64,000 nucleotides of DNA, taken from contig JAWWOO010000074.1 of the NCBI GenBank assembly GCA_033851545.1, forward strand, positions 1 through 64,000, written 5' to 3'. Under the pieces are notes generated by a model. That model was not told where the DNA came from. It was given only the letters and a program-made list of their open reading frames with translations, and ran no database searches. This stretch comes from JAWWOL01 sp033851545. GTDB lineage: Bacteria; Actinomycetota; Actinomycetes; JAWWOL01. Numbering within the stretch: position 1 is the first letter of the stretch; the number at the start of each line of letters is the position of its first letter. The translations under genes and the position numbers were made by a program. Shown here piece after piece: positions 16,536-23,965 of this stretch.

Positions 16536-16945
16536 CCTGTGGGCACGGGTCCTCGAGACCGGGGACGGGCGGCGACGACGGCGCTGCCCCGGTCGACTTC
16601 GTGCTGCTCGCCGGCTTGCTCACCGCAATTTTCCTGATGATCCTGCAGCTTGGGATCGCCCTGCACGTACGCAACGTGCTCGCCTCGGCGGCGGCCGAGG
16701 GCGCGCGCTACGGCGCAAACGCCGACTTCACCCAGCATGGTCCCGCGGCCGAGCAGCAGGCCCGGGACATCATCACCAAGGAGCTGGCCGCACGGTTCGC
16801 CGGCAACGTCACCGCCGGCGTGGTCAACGTCGGTGGTCAGCCGGCGATCGAGGTCGACGTGTCAGCGCCGCTGCCGCTGTTCGGTTTCTGGGGCACCGCG
16901 CGCACGGTCCACGTACGCGGCCATGCCATGCAGGAGGGCGGATGA
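16532..16945 (+). CDS. tadE: TadE-like minor pilin
   Basis: 137 residues from a GTG that overlaps the pilin stop (GTGA). It has the TadE signature: an acidic N-terminus, a Pro-Val-Asp-Phe-Val (usually V-E-F) and one membrane helix (LLAGLLTAIFLMILQLGIAL), then NVLASAAAEGARYGA. The external part is a small beta domain. An alternative start farther upstream is less likely because it would overlap the pilin gene widely. Confidence 0.85.
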   Translation: MTCGHGSSRPGTGGDDGAAPVDFVLLAGLLTAIFLMILQLGIALHVRNVLASAAAEGARYGANADFTQHGPAAEQQARDIITKELAARFAGNVTAGVVNVGGQPAIEVDVSAPLPLFGFWGTARTVHVRGHAMQEGG

Positions 16946-17397
16946 GAGCCCGGCTCCGGCTCGCTCGGGGCGACGACGAAGGCACGGCCCTCGTCGAGTT
17001 CATCTGGCTCGGCCTGCTGTTGCTGATCCCGCTGGTCTACGTCGTGATCAGCCTGTTCTCCGTACAGCGCAGCGCCTTTGCCGTCTCCGCCGCGACCCGG
17101 GCAGCCGGACGGGCGTGGGTCAGCGCGCCCGCCGGGACCGACCGGGACCGGCGCGCCCAACTGGCGGCGCACCTGGCGGCGGCGGACCAGGGAGTGACGT
17201 TCGACGACGGCGCGCTCAGGTTCTCCTGCAGCCACGAATGCTGCCCCGGTACGGGAACCCTGCACGTCCGGCTCACCGTCGACGCGACGCTGCCGGGGCT
17301 GGCCGCCCTTGACCGCAAGGCCGCACGGATCCCGGTGACCGGCAGACACGACGAGGTCATCGACCGCTTCGCCACGGCGCCCGCGGGGTGCCCGTGA
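16942..17397 (+). CDS. TadE/TadF-like minor pilin
   Basis: 151 residues. The N-terminus DDEGTALVEFIWLGLLLLIP-LVYVVISLFSVQRS carries the classic ALVEF motif and one membrane helix; AVSAATRAAGRAWVS follows. The external domain has four Cys (FSCSHECC and a terminal Cys), likely disulfide-bonded. ATG overlaps the upstream stop by four bases, so translation is coupled. Confidence 0.85.
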   Translation: MRARLRLARGDDEGTALVEFIWLGLLLLIPLVYVVISLFSVQRSAFAVSAATRAAGRAWVSAPAGTDRDRRAQLAAHLAAADQGVTFDDGALRFSCSHECCPGTGTLHVRLTVDATLPGLAALDRKAARIPVTGRHDEVIDRFATAPAGCP

Positions 17398-17873
17398 AGC
17401 GCCCCGATGACGACGGCTCGCTGATTCCGTTGATCGCGTTCTACTTCGTCGTTGCCGCCACCCTCATCCTGGTCGTGGCTGACGCGTCCAAGTTCTACCT
17501 GGCCCGGCGCTCGCTGCAGGGTGTCGCCGACGGCGCCGCGCTGGCCTCCGCCCACTCCGTCTCGACCTCGGACCTGTACGGCGGCGGTGACAGCTCCCGG
17601 CTGCGCCTCGACGGCGATGTCTGCCAGGCGGTGGCCGACTACGGCACCGCGAACGACCTCGCGACCCGGTTCGACCGCCTGGCCATGTCCGGCTACGCGG
17701 GCAACCAGGTCGGTGACTGCGTCGCGAACGGTGCCGACCACGTCACCGTCGTCGCGCAGGACCGGGTCAAGCTGCCCTTGGTCAGCATCCTCGGGGTCCT
17801 GGACAGCAAGTTCGCCGACGGCGTCCAGCTCACCGTCGTCGCCCACGCCGCCATGCGCTGCGACACCTGCTGA
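17394..17873 (+). CDS. Tad-locus membrane-anchored protein (TadG-like N-terminal domain)
   Basis: 160 residues from a GTG overlapping the previous stop (GTGA). DDDGSLIPLIAFYFVVAATL-ILVVADASKFYLARRSLQGV-ADGAALASA is the putative Flp pilus-assembly TadE/G-like segment. The external part ends VKLPLVSILGVLDSKFADGV and RCDTC. It is the last gene of the Tad operon. A diverged copy of its C-terminal 55 residues, with the same RCDTC ending, survives at 23743-23913. Confidence 0.82.
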   Translation: MKRPDDDGSLIPLIAFYFVVAATLILVVADASKFYLARRSLQGVADGAALASAHSVSTSDLYGGGDSSRLRLDGDVCQAVADYGTANDLATRFDRLAMSGYAGNQVGDCVANGADHVTVVAQDRVKLPLVSILGVLDSKFADGVQLTVVAHAAMRCDTC

Positions 17874-18015
17874 ACCCGTACGAAGCCGCGAGCAGTTTCA
17901 GCGGCATCGAACCAGACCTTGTGTTGGACTTTAGGCAGCGTCCGTGGTGTCCCACGCCGCCTCCCCTTCGCCGCTCGACTGGGCAAAGCCCTGGTGCTCC
18001 AGCCAGGACGGTGCC

Positions 18016-18065
18016 TTGACGCTCTTGACGCGGACGCGGTTCGCCGATAGCGTCAATATCGTCAA
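18016..18065. promoter_or_regulatory. Operator/promoter of the RES toxin-antitoxin operon
   Basis: TTGACG-ctc-TTGACG (18016-18030) and CGTCAA-tat-CGTCAA (18051-18065) are mirror images across a 20-base centre. One TTGACG would also serve as a -35 box. The right half runs into the Shine-Dalgarno AAGGAGG (18064-18070). The layout suggests that the antitoxin, alone or with the toxin, binds two inverted half-operators and blocks the promoter. Confidence 0.75.
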
Positions 18066-18080
18066 GGAGGGTGGTGCGCG

Positions 18081-18593
18081 ATGACCGCGACGGCAGTGTT
18101 GATGGCGCAGGTGCAGGCCCGGCTCGCGGAGGACCCTGTCCACGTCCGTGAGGCGCTCACCCTGATCGCCCACCCGGACGCCCTGCCTGCCCGGAACCGG
18201 TTATCTGACACCGCCCGGACGGTGAACACCCACCGCCTCGCGCAGGCACGGGAGGAGTTCTTCTCCCACGCCTACCGCGGTGAGCAGGTCCGTGCCCAGC
18301 TCGGCGGAATCACCCGGCAGGCGCTGAACCAACGGGTCCGCGCCGGCAAGCTGCTCGCGCTGCCCGCGGCGAACACGTCCTGGTTCCCTGACTGGCAGTT
18401 CACCCCAGCCGGGGACGTCGTGGCCGGGCTGGAGAAGCTACTGGTCGTCCTGCCAGGCTCCCCGCTGGCCGCCGACCGGCTGGTCCGTTCCCCTATCCCC
18501 GAGGAGCGGGGCCGCTCCGTCGCGGACCTGCTCGCGGCCGGAAAGCTTGCACTGGCGGTCCACTACGCCGGAACCGCGGGCGGGGACCGCTGA
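18081..18593 (+). CDS. Antitoxin of a RES-type toxin-antitoxin pair (Xre/MbcA/ParS-like)
   Basis: 170 residues. The first half has a helix-rich DNA-binding part with QLGGITRQALNQRVRAGKLL, a helix-turn-helix. The C-terminal region GDVVAGLEKLLVVLPGSPLA, then RGRSVADLLAAGKLALAVHY matches the toxin-binding segment of Xre/MbcA/ParS antitoxins (VxxWLxxPNxxL and SPxELLxxG equivalents). Directly followed by the RES gene with overlapping ends. It should neutralise the toxin and repress the operon at the inverted TTGACG sites. Confidence 0.78.
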   Translation: MTATAVLMAQVQARLAEDPVHVREALTLIAHPDALPARNRLSDTARTVNTHRLAQAREEFFSHAYRGEQVRAQLGGITRQALNQRVRAGKLLALPAANTSWFPDWQFTPAGDVVAGLEKLLVVLPGSPLAADRLVRSPIPEERGRSVADLLAAGKLALAVHYAGTAGGDR

Positions 18594-19180
18594 GCGGCTA
18601 CCCACACCGGCTCCCGCGCAGGTGGCCGGCCGGGGTCCGGCTGCGTCCGCTGCGCCGCACCTGGTACCGGCTCGATGGCACCCATCCCGACGAGTGGAGC
18701 TGGACGCCGTTCCCGCGACCGCGGTGGCGCTTCGACAGCGAGACCGGCGCGTACCGCTGCCGATACGCGGCGAGCTCCGAACGCGGGATGCTACGCGAGG
18801 CGTTCGACCCCGACCGCCACATCCCCGCCGATTCCCTGCAGCGGTGGGTCGTCACCCTGACCGTGACCGGCAGAGCGCTGGACCTGCGAACCGACGACAC
18901 CCTCGACGCGTTCGGTCTGGACGACCAGATCTCCACCAGCCGGGACCCGCGGGTGTGGCAGGCGGCGCACTCCCTGGCGGACCTTCACTGGAACCGCCAC
19001 AGTGTCCGCGACCGGATGCCCGGCATCGTCTACCGCTCCCGCACTACCCCGCAACACAACACCAATCTGGCCTGGTTCGCCGAGACGCCTGTCACCGTGA
19101 CCTCGGCCGTTCGGCTGACCGACCGCCTCGACCTTCTCGAAGCGGCGATCACATCCGACGGGTTCACCGTCGAGTTGTAG
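18590..19180 (+). CDS. RES-domain toxin (NAD+-degrading type)
   Basis: 196 residues if read from CTG at 18590. RES-domain features: TWYRLDGTHPDEW near the start, then RWRFDSETGAYRCRYAASSE-RGMLREAF, the central region with the Tyr and Glu of the active site, and WQAAHSLADLHWNRHSV, DRMPGIVYRSRTTPQHNTNL near the end, with the late Ser/Arg. RES toxins break down NAD+. In the frame there is no ATG, GTG or TTG before residue 67 (ATG at 18788), and starting there would delete half the active site. So the start is probably the CTG overlapping the antitoxin stop (CTGA), a non-standard codon giving coupled, low-level synthesis. Confidence 0.8.
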   Translation: MSGYPHRLPRRWPAGVRLRPLRRTWYRLDGTHPDEWSWTPFPRPRWRFDSETGAYRCRYAASSERGMLREAFDPDRHIPADSLQRWVVTLTVTGRALDLRTDDTLDAFGLDDQISTSRDPRVWQAAHSLADLHWNRHSVRDRMPGIVYRSRTTPQHNTNLAWFAETPVTVTSAVRLTDRLDLLEAAITSDGFTVEL

Positions 19181-19397
19181 GTCTGCGACATCGTAAACCT
19201 GTCGAATGTCAACTAGGCCGTTTTGCTGGAATGGGCTGGGACTGGCTGGAGCCGGCCGAGTCGGTGTTGCCGTACGGCAACACCGCGCTCCGGGGCGTCA
19301 AGTAGTGAGGGCTACCGGTCGCCCATCAAGAGTCGCTCACGAACGCACGGGCGATATGACGCCTCAGCCGCCGCTTGCGCGCGCGGAAGGGCCGGGA

Positions 19398-19862
19398 TCA
19401 CTCGCCGCGGGCGCGGCGCGGGAATCCTGGCCCTGGTACGAGCTCGATCTCGTCTGCCGTGAGAACGGGCGCTCCTTCGGCAACGAGTGCTGCGATGACA
19501 GGTGTCTTGTCGTCTTTGCGACGGAGGAGCCGCATCGGCTTGCCGGTCAGGTATTGGTCGCCCCACTGCCGCAGCGCGTTCAGCGCCGTGAACAGGTCGG
19601 CACCCTTTTCCGTAAGGCGGTATTCGTATCTCGCTGGACGTTCCTGGTAGAGCACGCGCTCGAAGATCCCCTCGTCGACGAGCCGGTTGAGCCGGTCGGT
19701 GAGCACGTTGCGAGCGATCCCCAGACTCTGCTCGAAATCGATGAACTTGGTCAAGCCAAGGAACGCGTCGCGGATGATCAGCCACGTCCAGCGCTCGCCG
19801 ATGATCTCGAGCACCTGCGCGACCGAGCACGACTCCTGTCCTTCGTAGTGGCGCTTGAGCAT
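19398..19862 (-). CDS. HxlR-family transcriptional regulator
   Basis: 154 residues with the HxlR winged helix: CSVAQVLEIIGERWTWLIIR-DAFLGLTKFIDFEQSLGIAR-NVLTDRLNRLVDEGIFERVL-YQERPARYEYRLTEKG. This covers the conserved Cys (residue 12), the helix-turn-helix and the wing. The N-terminal Cys is typical of redox- or electrophile-sensing members. It is divergent from the hydrolase and reductase genes and shares with them a 200-bp region holding two matching inverted repeats, so it is probably their repressor. Confidence 0.92.
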   Translation of the reverse strand: MLKRHYEGQESCSVAQVLEIIGERWTWLIIRDAFLGLTKFIDFEQSLGIARNVLTDRLNRLVDEGIFERVLYQERPARYEYRLTEKGADLFTALNALRQWGDQYLTGKPMRLLRRKDDKTPVIAALVAEGAPVLTADEIELVPGPGFPRRARGE

Positions 19863-19883
19863 GAAAGAAAGTCTACCTCACAG

Positions 19884-19932
19884 GGTTGCATGAAACAACA
19901 GACCCGTCTAGGGTCGGTTGTGTCAAACAACA
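19884..19932. promoter_or_regulatory. Two matched operator-like repeats for the HxlR regulator
   Basis: GGTTGCATGAAACAACA (19884-19900) and GGTTGTGTCAAACAACA (19916-19932) are two near-identical sites 32 bases apart, about three helical turns. Each is itself an inverted repeat (GTTG...CAAC). They lie just upstream of the HxlR gene and before the divergent hydrolase gene. Confidence 0.7.
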
Positions 19933-20064
19933 CACCAGCCTGGTTGGTGAGCAAGCAGCGACATGGCAACGCCATCCGTGAAGGCGGCCGCAAAGACCGC
20001 TGTTGCTCGGTCGGCCGGCGGGACGACAGCGCCAACAGCGGCGAACCGAGAGGAGCCAAGAGCC

Positions 20065-20904
20065 ATGTCCTTAAGCAGCACGAAGGCTGTCACCAAGACC
20101 GTGGACGTCGAGGGGACTCCCTTTGCCTACCGCGAGGTCGGCCCGGCTACCGGCGTCCCAGTGATCTTTTTGCACCATTTCACCGCGGGACTCGACGACT
20201 GGGACCCCGCCGTGGTCGACGGCATCGCCAGAGAGCGGCGCGTCATTCTGGTTGACCTGCGTGGCGTCGGCGGCACCGGTGGCGCCACCCCGGACAGCGT
20301 CGAGGCTATGGCCGATGACGCGATGGCGTTTCTGGACGTGCTCGGGCTGAGCACGGTCGACCTGCTTGGCTTCTCCCTCGGCGGCATGGTCGCCCAGGTG
20401 ATCGTCCAGCAGCGGCCGGACCTGGTCCGCCGCGTCATCCTGGCCGGGACCGCACCCGCCGGTGACCAGGGACCCGCTGCCACGGGGGCGGTACTCCAGG
20501 CCGCGCTGGAGAAGGCGGGCGCTCAGGGCAAGCATCCGAAGCACTTCCTGTTCTTCTCACCCACGGTGACCAGTCAGGCGGCCGCGGACTCCTTCCTCGC
20601 CCGTCTCGACCAGCGCACCAAGGACCGCGACGCGCCCGTTACCAACGAGACGATCGGCGCGCAACTGGTCGCGCTGGCGAAGTGGGAGCAGGGCAGCTCG
20701 CCTACCGGCCTGACGAACGTCGACAAGCCCGTCCTCGTCGTCAACGGCGACGACGACACCATGCTGCCCACGGTCAGCTCATTCCACCTCGCCCAGCTGC
20801 TGCCCGATGCCCAGCTCAGCATCTACCCGGACTCCGGCCACGGCGGCATCTTCCAGCAGCACGACCTGTTCGTGGCACAGGCGCTGGACTTTCTTCGCGA
20901 CTGA
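20065..20904 (+). CDS. Alpha/beta hydrolase
   Basis: 279 residues from the ATG with AGAGGAG upstream; an earlier in-frame ATG at 19963 would run across the operator and is less likely. Fold markers: VPVIFLHHFTAGLDDWDP (oxyanion loop), ILVDLRGVGGTG, DLLGFSLGGMVAQ with the nucleophile Ser in GFSLGG, an acid in LVVNGDDDTMLP, and the catalytic His in YPDSGHGGIFQ. Complete triad, cytoplasmic, no signal peptide. Related to haloperoxidase/esterase-type hydrolases. It heads the gene cluster under the HxlR operator. Confidence 0.9.
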   Translation: MSLSSTKAVTKTVDVEGTPFAYREVGPATGVPVIFLHHFTAGLDDWDPAVVDGIARERRVILVDLRGVGGTGGATPDSVEAMADDAMAFLDVLGLSTVDLLGFSLGGMVAQVIVQQRPDLVRRVILAGTAPAGDQGPAATGAVLQAALEKAGAQGKHPKHFLFFSPTVTSQAAADSFLARLDQRTKDRDAPVTNETIGAQLVALAKWEQGSSPTGLTNVDKPVLVVNGDDDTMLPTVSSFHLAQLLPDAQLSIYPDSGHGGIFQQHDLFVAQALDFLRD

Positions 20905-21014
20905 CACCGAACGCCTACCGCGGCTACTTCCTCGGGGACGAAATTCCAGGCATACGTCAACCCTTGCACCGACGGCACGACCACGACCCTGCCCGCGGAA
21001 GGAGATTACCCATC

Positions 21015-21899
21015 ATGACCACGGGGACCGGCAATGCAGCCGCTGCTCTCAGCAGCATCACGATCGGCGATGGGCTCGTCGTCGGTCGCATCGGATACGG
21101 TGCCATGCAGCTGACGGGGCCGCAGGTATGGGGCGAGTACCTCGATCGCGACGGCGCCATCGCACTGCTTCGTCACGTGGTCGACTCCGGCGTCACATTG
21201 ATCGACACTGCCGACGTCTATGGACCGCACTCGAATGAGATCCTGATCCACGACGCGCTCTACCCGTACCCGGACCACCTGGTGATCGCGACCAAGGGCG
21301 GCTACGTTCGCGGCGGTTACGACTACTCAACGCTCGACGCAGTCGGCAACCGTAACTATCTGCGGCAGAGCGCGCACATGAGCGCTCGCCGTCTGGGCGT
21401 CGAAACGGTGGACCTCTACTACCTGCACGGCGGCCAAGCCACCGACGCACCTTTCGAGGACCAGATCGCCACACTCGCCGAACTTCGAGACCAAGGCGTT
21501 ATCCGCAACATCGGGCTGTCGAACGTGACCGTCGAACAGTTCCAGGCGGCGCGAGCAATCGTCGACATCGCCGCGGCGACCGCGCACTACAACCTGACCA
21601 ACCGGCTCGGCGGCCCGCTACTCGCCGCGGCGGAGGCCGCTAGCGCGATGTTCTCGCCGTGGCACCCAGCGACCATCGGTGATAGCCACGCCCACGCCGT
21701 CGTCGCCACGATCGCGGAGCACCACCAGGCCACCCCCAAGCAAGTCGCCCTCGCCTGGCACTTGCACACCTCACCGCTCAGCGTGCCCATCCCCGGCACG
21801 ACGAGCATCGACCACTTCGACGAGAACCTCGCCGCCGCGCGCGTCGCGCTCTCACCAGACGAGGTCGAGTCGCTCAGTTCCCTTGCCACCACGGCCTAG
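21015..21899 (+). CDS. Aldo/keto reductase
   Basis: 294 residues. Motifs: GRIGYGAMQLTGPQVWG, the catalytic ...GVTLIDTADVYGPHSNEIL (Asp and Tyr), VIATKGGYVR (Lys), VDLYYLHG (His position), IGLSNVTVEQF, and NADPH-binding LSVPIPGTTSIDHFDENL. Full length for the family. It reduces aldehydes or ketones with NADPH in the cytoplasm. A Shine-Dalgarno GGAAGGAG lies upstream. Grouping with two hydrolases and a broken SDR suggests a detoxification or catabolic cluster. Confidence 0.92.
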   Translation: MTTGTGNAAAALSSITIGDGLVVGRIGYGAMQLTGPQVWGEYLDRDGAIALLRHVVDSGVTLIDTADVYGPHSNEILIHDALYPYPDHLVIATKGGYVRGGYDYSTLDAVGNRNYLRQSAHMSARRLGVETVDLYYLHGGQATDAPFEDQIATLAELRDQGVIRNIGLSNVTVEQFQAARAIVDIAAATAHYNLTNRLGGPLLAAAEAASAMFSPWHPATIGDSHAHAVVATIAEHHQATPKQVALAWHLHTSPLSVPIPGTTSIDHFDENLAAARVALSPDEVESLSSLATTA

Positions 21900-21976
21900 G
21901 CATCGGCTCCCACGGTTTCCTCGACCAATACCCGGAGCAGTTCGCGGACGACGTCGCGGAGTTCCTCAACGGATAA
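21899..21976 (+). pseudogene. Last 25 codons of a lost alpha/beta hydrolase
   Basis: Directly after the aldo/keto reductase stop, one frame reads GSHGFLDQYPEQFADDVAEF-LNG then TAA. This is the usual end of an alpha/beta hydrolase, with the catalytic His-Gly-Phe followed by the last helix. The rest of that gene is gone, so it is a deletion scar; only the tail remains between two intact genes. Confidence 0.65.
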
Positions 21977-22010
21977 CCGGCCCCGCGGAAACAAGCGAAG
22001 GAGAATCGCA

Positions 22011-22988
22011 ATGACCACGATGACCACGATGACCACGAAGCCCGTGCTCGAACCGGCCGCCCAGGAGTTCGCCGACGCGACCGCCAACCCGCCCTTCCTG
22101 TTCGACCTCGGCCCGGAGAAGGGTCGCGAGGTCGTCGACCAGGTGCAGTCCGGCGAGATCGCCAAGCCCGACGTCGACGTCAGCGACACGACAGTGCCGG
22201 GCGGGCCATCGGGCGCGGTGTCGGTGCGGATACTGCGCCCGCGCGGCGCGACGGGTCCGCTGCCGGTGATCGTGTATATCCACGGCGCGGGTTGGGTGTT
22301 CGGCAACGCGCACACCCACGACCGGCTGATCCGCGAGCTCGCGGTCGGCGCCCACGCAGCCGTGGTGTTCCCGAACTACAGCCTCTCGCCGGAGGCCAAG
22401 TACCCCACGGCGATCGAGGAGTCCTACGCCGTCGCCGCCTGGGTCGCCCAGCACGGCGCGGAGCAGAACCTCGACCCGACCCGCATCGCGGTCGCCGGCG
22501 ACTCGGTCGGCGGCAACATGACCGCGGCGCTCACCCTGCTGGCCAAGCAGCGCGGCGACGTCAGCTTCGTGCAGCAGGTGCTCTTCTACCCGGTCACCGA
22601 CGCCGACTTCGACACCGAGTCCTACCACCAGTTCGCCGAGGGCTACTTCCTGCGCCGCGACGCCATGCAGTGGTTCTGGGACCAGTACACCACCGACCCC
22701 GCCCAGCGTGCGGAGATCACCGCCTCACCGCTGCGCGCCTCACTCAACGAGCTGGCCGACCTGCCGCCCGCACTAGTGATCACCGGCGAAGCTGATGTGC
22801 TGCGCGACGAGGGCGAGGCCTATGCAGGAAAGCTGCGCGCCGCCGGCGTCCCCGTCACCGCGGTGCGCTACCAAGGCATCATCCACGACTTCGTCATGCT
22901 CAACGCCCTGCGCGGCACCCACGCCGCCACCGCCGCGATCGCCCAGGCGACCGCCACCCTCACAGCCGCCCTGCACTCCACCGTCTGA
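22011..22988 (+). CDS. Alpha/beta hydrolase, hormone-sensitive-lipase family
   Basis: 325 residues. The N-terminus repeats MTT three times. Oxyanion motif IYIHGAGWVFGN (HGAG in place of HGGG), nucleophile in VAGDSVGGNM (GDSVG), acid in LVITGEADVLRDEGEAY, His in YQGIIHDFVML. Cytoplasmic esterase or lipase of the HSL (fold-3) family acting on short acyl esters. AAGGAG precedes the ATG. It is the last intact gene of the HxlR-linked cluster. Confidence 0.93.
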   Translation: MTTMTTMTTKPVLEPAAQEFADATANPPFLFDLGPEKGREVVDQVQSGEIAKPDVDVSDTTVPGGPSGAVSVRILRPRGATGPLPVIVYIHGAGWVFGNAHTHDRLIRELAVGAHAAVVFPNYSLSPEAKYPTAIEESYAVAAWVAQHGAEQNLDPTRIAVAGDSVGGNMTAALTLLAKQRGDVSFVQQVLFYPVTDADFDTESYHQFAEGYFLRRDAMQWFWDQYTTDPAQRAEITASPLRASLNELADLPPALVITGEADVLRDEGEAYAGKLRAAGVPVTAVRYQGIIHDFVMLNALRGTHAATAAIAQATATLTAALHSTV

Positions 22989-23055
22989 CCATCAACTCGG
23001 CGGGCGGCGCGACGCCGACCGCCGGTGGTCACCGACCAGGCTCCTAATCCATGGG

Positions 23056-23277
23056 GTGAGGGACACGGCGCTGCAAACGGTGAATCGGCAACTGGTGCTG
23101 AGCGCGTGGCGAACGCTGTCGATCGATCATCGGCAGGTGCTGCTCGAGTGCTATTTCCGCCGTGCATCTGTGGCCGAGGCGGCCGAGACCCTTGGCGTGT
23201 CCGCGGCCACGGTCAAGTCCCGCATCTACTACGCGCTATGCAGCCTGCGAGAGGCGATTGAAAGCACTGGAACGTGA
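23056..23277 (+). pseudogene. Sigma factor region 4 fragment (ECF type)
   Basis: The frame gives LQTVNRQLVLSAWRTLSIDH-RQVLLECYFRRASVAEAAET-LGVSAATVKSRIYYALCSLR-EAI, a full sigma-70 region 4 helix-turn-helix of the extracytoplasmic-function type (the -35 reader). Region 2, which melts DNA, is missing and the upstream sequence is unrelated, so it cannot act as a sigma factor. Its stop overlaps the start of the SDR remnant. It is like the last third of SigK/SigL-type genes. Confidence 0.75.
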
Positions 23278-23660
23278 ACGGAGGGACCGCATTGGTCACG
23301 GGCCCGACCGACGGGATCGGCGTGGCCATCGCACATACCATCGCAGTCGAAGGCGCACAGGTCATCGTCAGCGGACGCAACGCCGAGCGCGGTGAACAGG
23401 TCGTCCAGAGCATCCTCGCCGCCGGCCCGGTCGCCATCCTGGTCAACGACGCGGCGATGCTCCTCGCGCCGCAGCCGACCGGCGGCGTACCCGAGGACGT
23501 CATCGACCAGGCGCTGGCCACCAACATCAAAGCCGTCTTGCTGCTAACCGGCCTGCTCGCGCCCGCAATGGCTGACCCGGCACCGGCGCGATCGTCAACG
23601 TCGGATCAATCAACGGCCTCGTCGGGATGGCGCACTCCGCGCTTTACAGCGCAACGACCT
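23274..23660 (+). pseudogene. Broken short-chain dehydrogenase (SDR)
   Basis: Reads TALVTGPTDGIGVAIAHTIA (Rossmann glycine loop) and VIVSGRNAERGEQVV, then jumps to AAGPVAILVNDAAML, so about 30-40 residues normally between are missing. It goes on to DQALATNIKAVLLLTGLLAP; then the frame shifts and TGAIVNVGSINGLVGMAHSA-LYSAT continues in another frame (catalytic Ser and Tyr region) until it fuses to the copied pilin segment at 23656. It carries at least three lesions: an internal deletion, a frameshift, and loss of the 3' end. Confidence 0.8.
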
Positions 23661-23742
23661 CGGTCTACGTCCGCATCACAACGCCCTGCGGTGACGAGGG
23701 CGACGTGCCCGGCTGGGTGCTGATCACCTTGATGACGGCCGG
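23656..23742. repeat. 87-bp duplicated pilin segment, copy 2
   Basis: Near-exact copy of 16364-16450 in direct orientation, at the junction between the broken SDR gene and the Tad tail. Confidence 0.92.
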
Positions 23743-23913
23743 GACCAGGCAGGCGACTGCCTCGCCAACGGTGCCGACCACGTGACCGTCGTCGTGCGCG
23801 ACACCGTCAAGCTCCCGCTGGCGGGCATCCTCGGCATCGTCGAAACGAAGTTCGCCAACGGCGACCCGCTGACCGTGGTCGCCCACGCCGCCTTGCGCTG
23901 CGACACCTGCTGA
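23656..23913 (+). pseudogene. Chimeric scar of a second Tad locus (pilin piece + Tad-protein tail)
   Basis: Bases 23656-23742 copy the Flp-like pilin gene (one mismatch over 87). Immediately after, the sequence switches to a frame reading GDCLANGADHVTVVVRDTVK-LPLAGILGIVETKFANGDP, then VVAHAALRCDTC and TGA. This is a diverged homologue of the end of the gene at 17394-17873. The middle (tadE genes) is absent. It looks like a collapsed duplicate of the Tad operon 3' end, stuck onto the broken SDR gene. Confidence 0.82.
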
Positions 23914-23965
23914 AAAGACGGGCAGACGCTCGCCACCCGCTGCCGTGACCTGGCAGGATTCGCGC

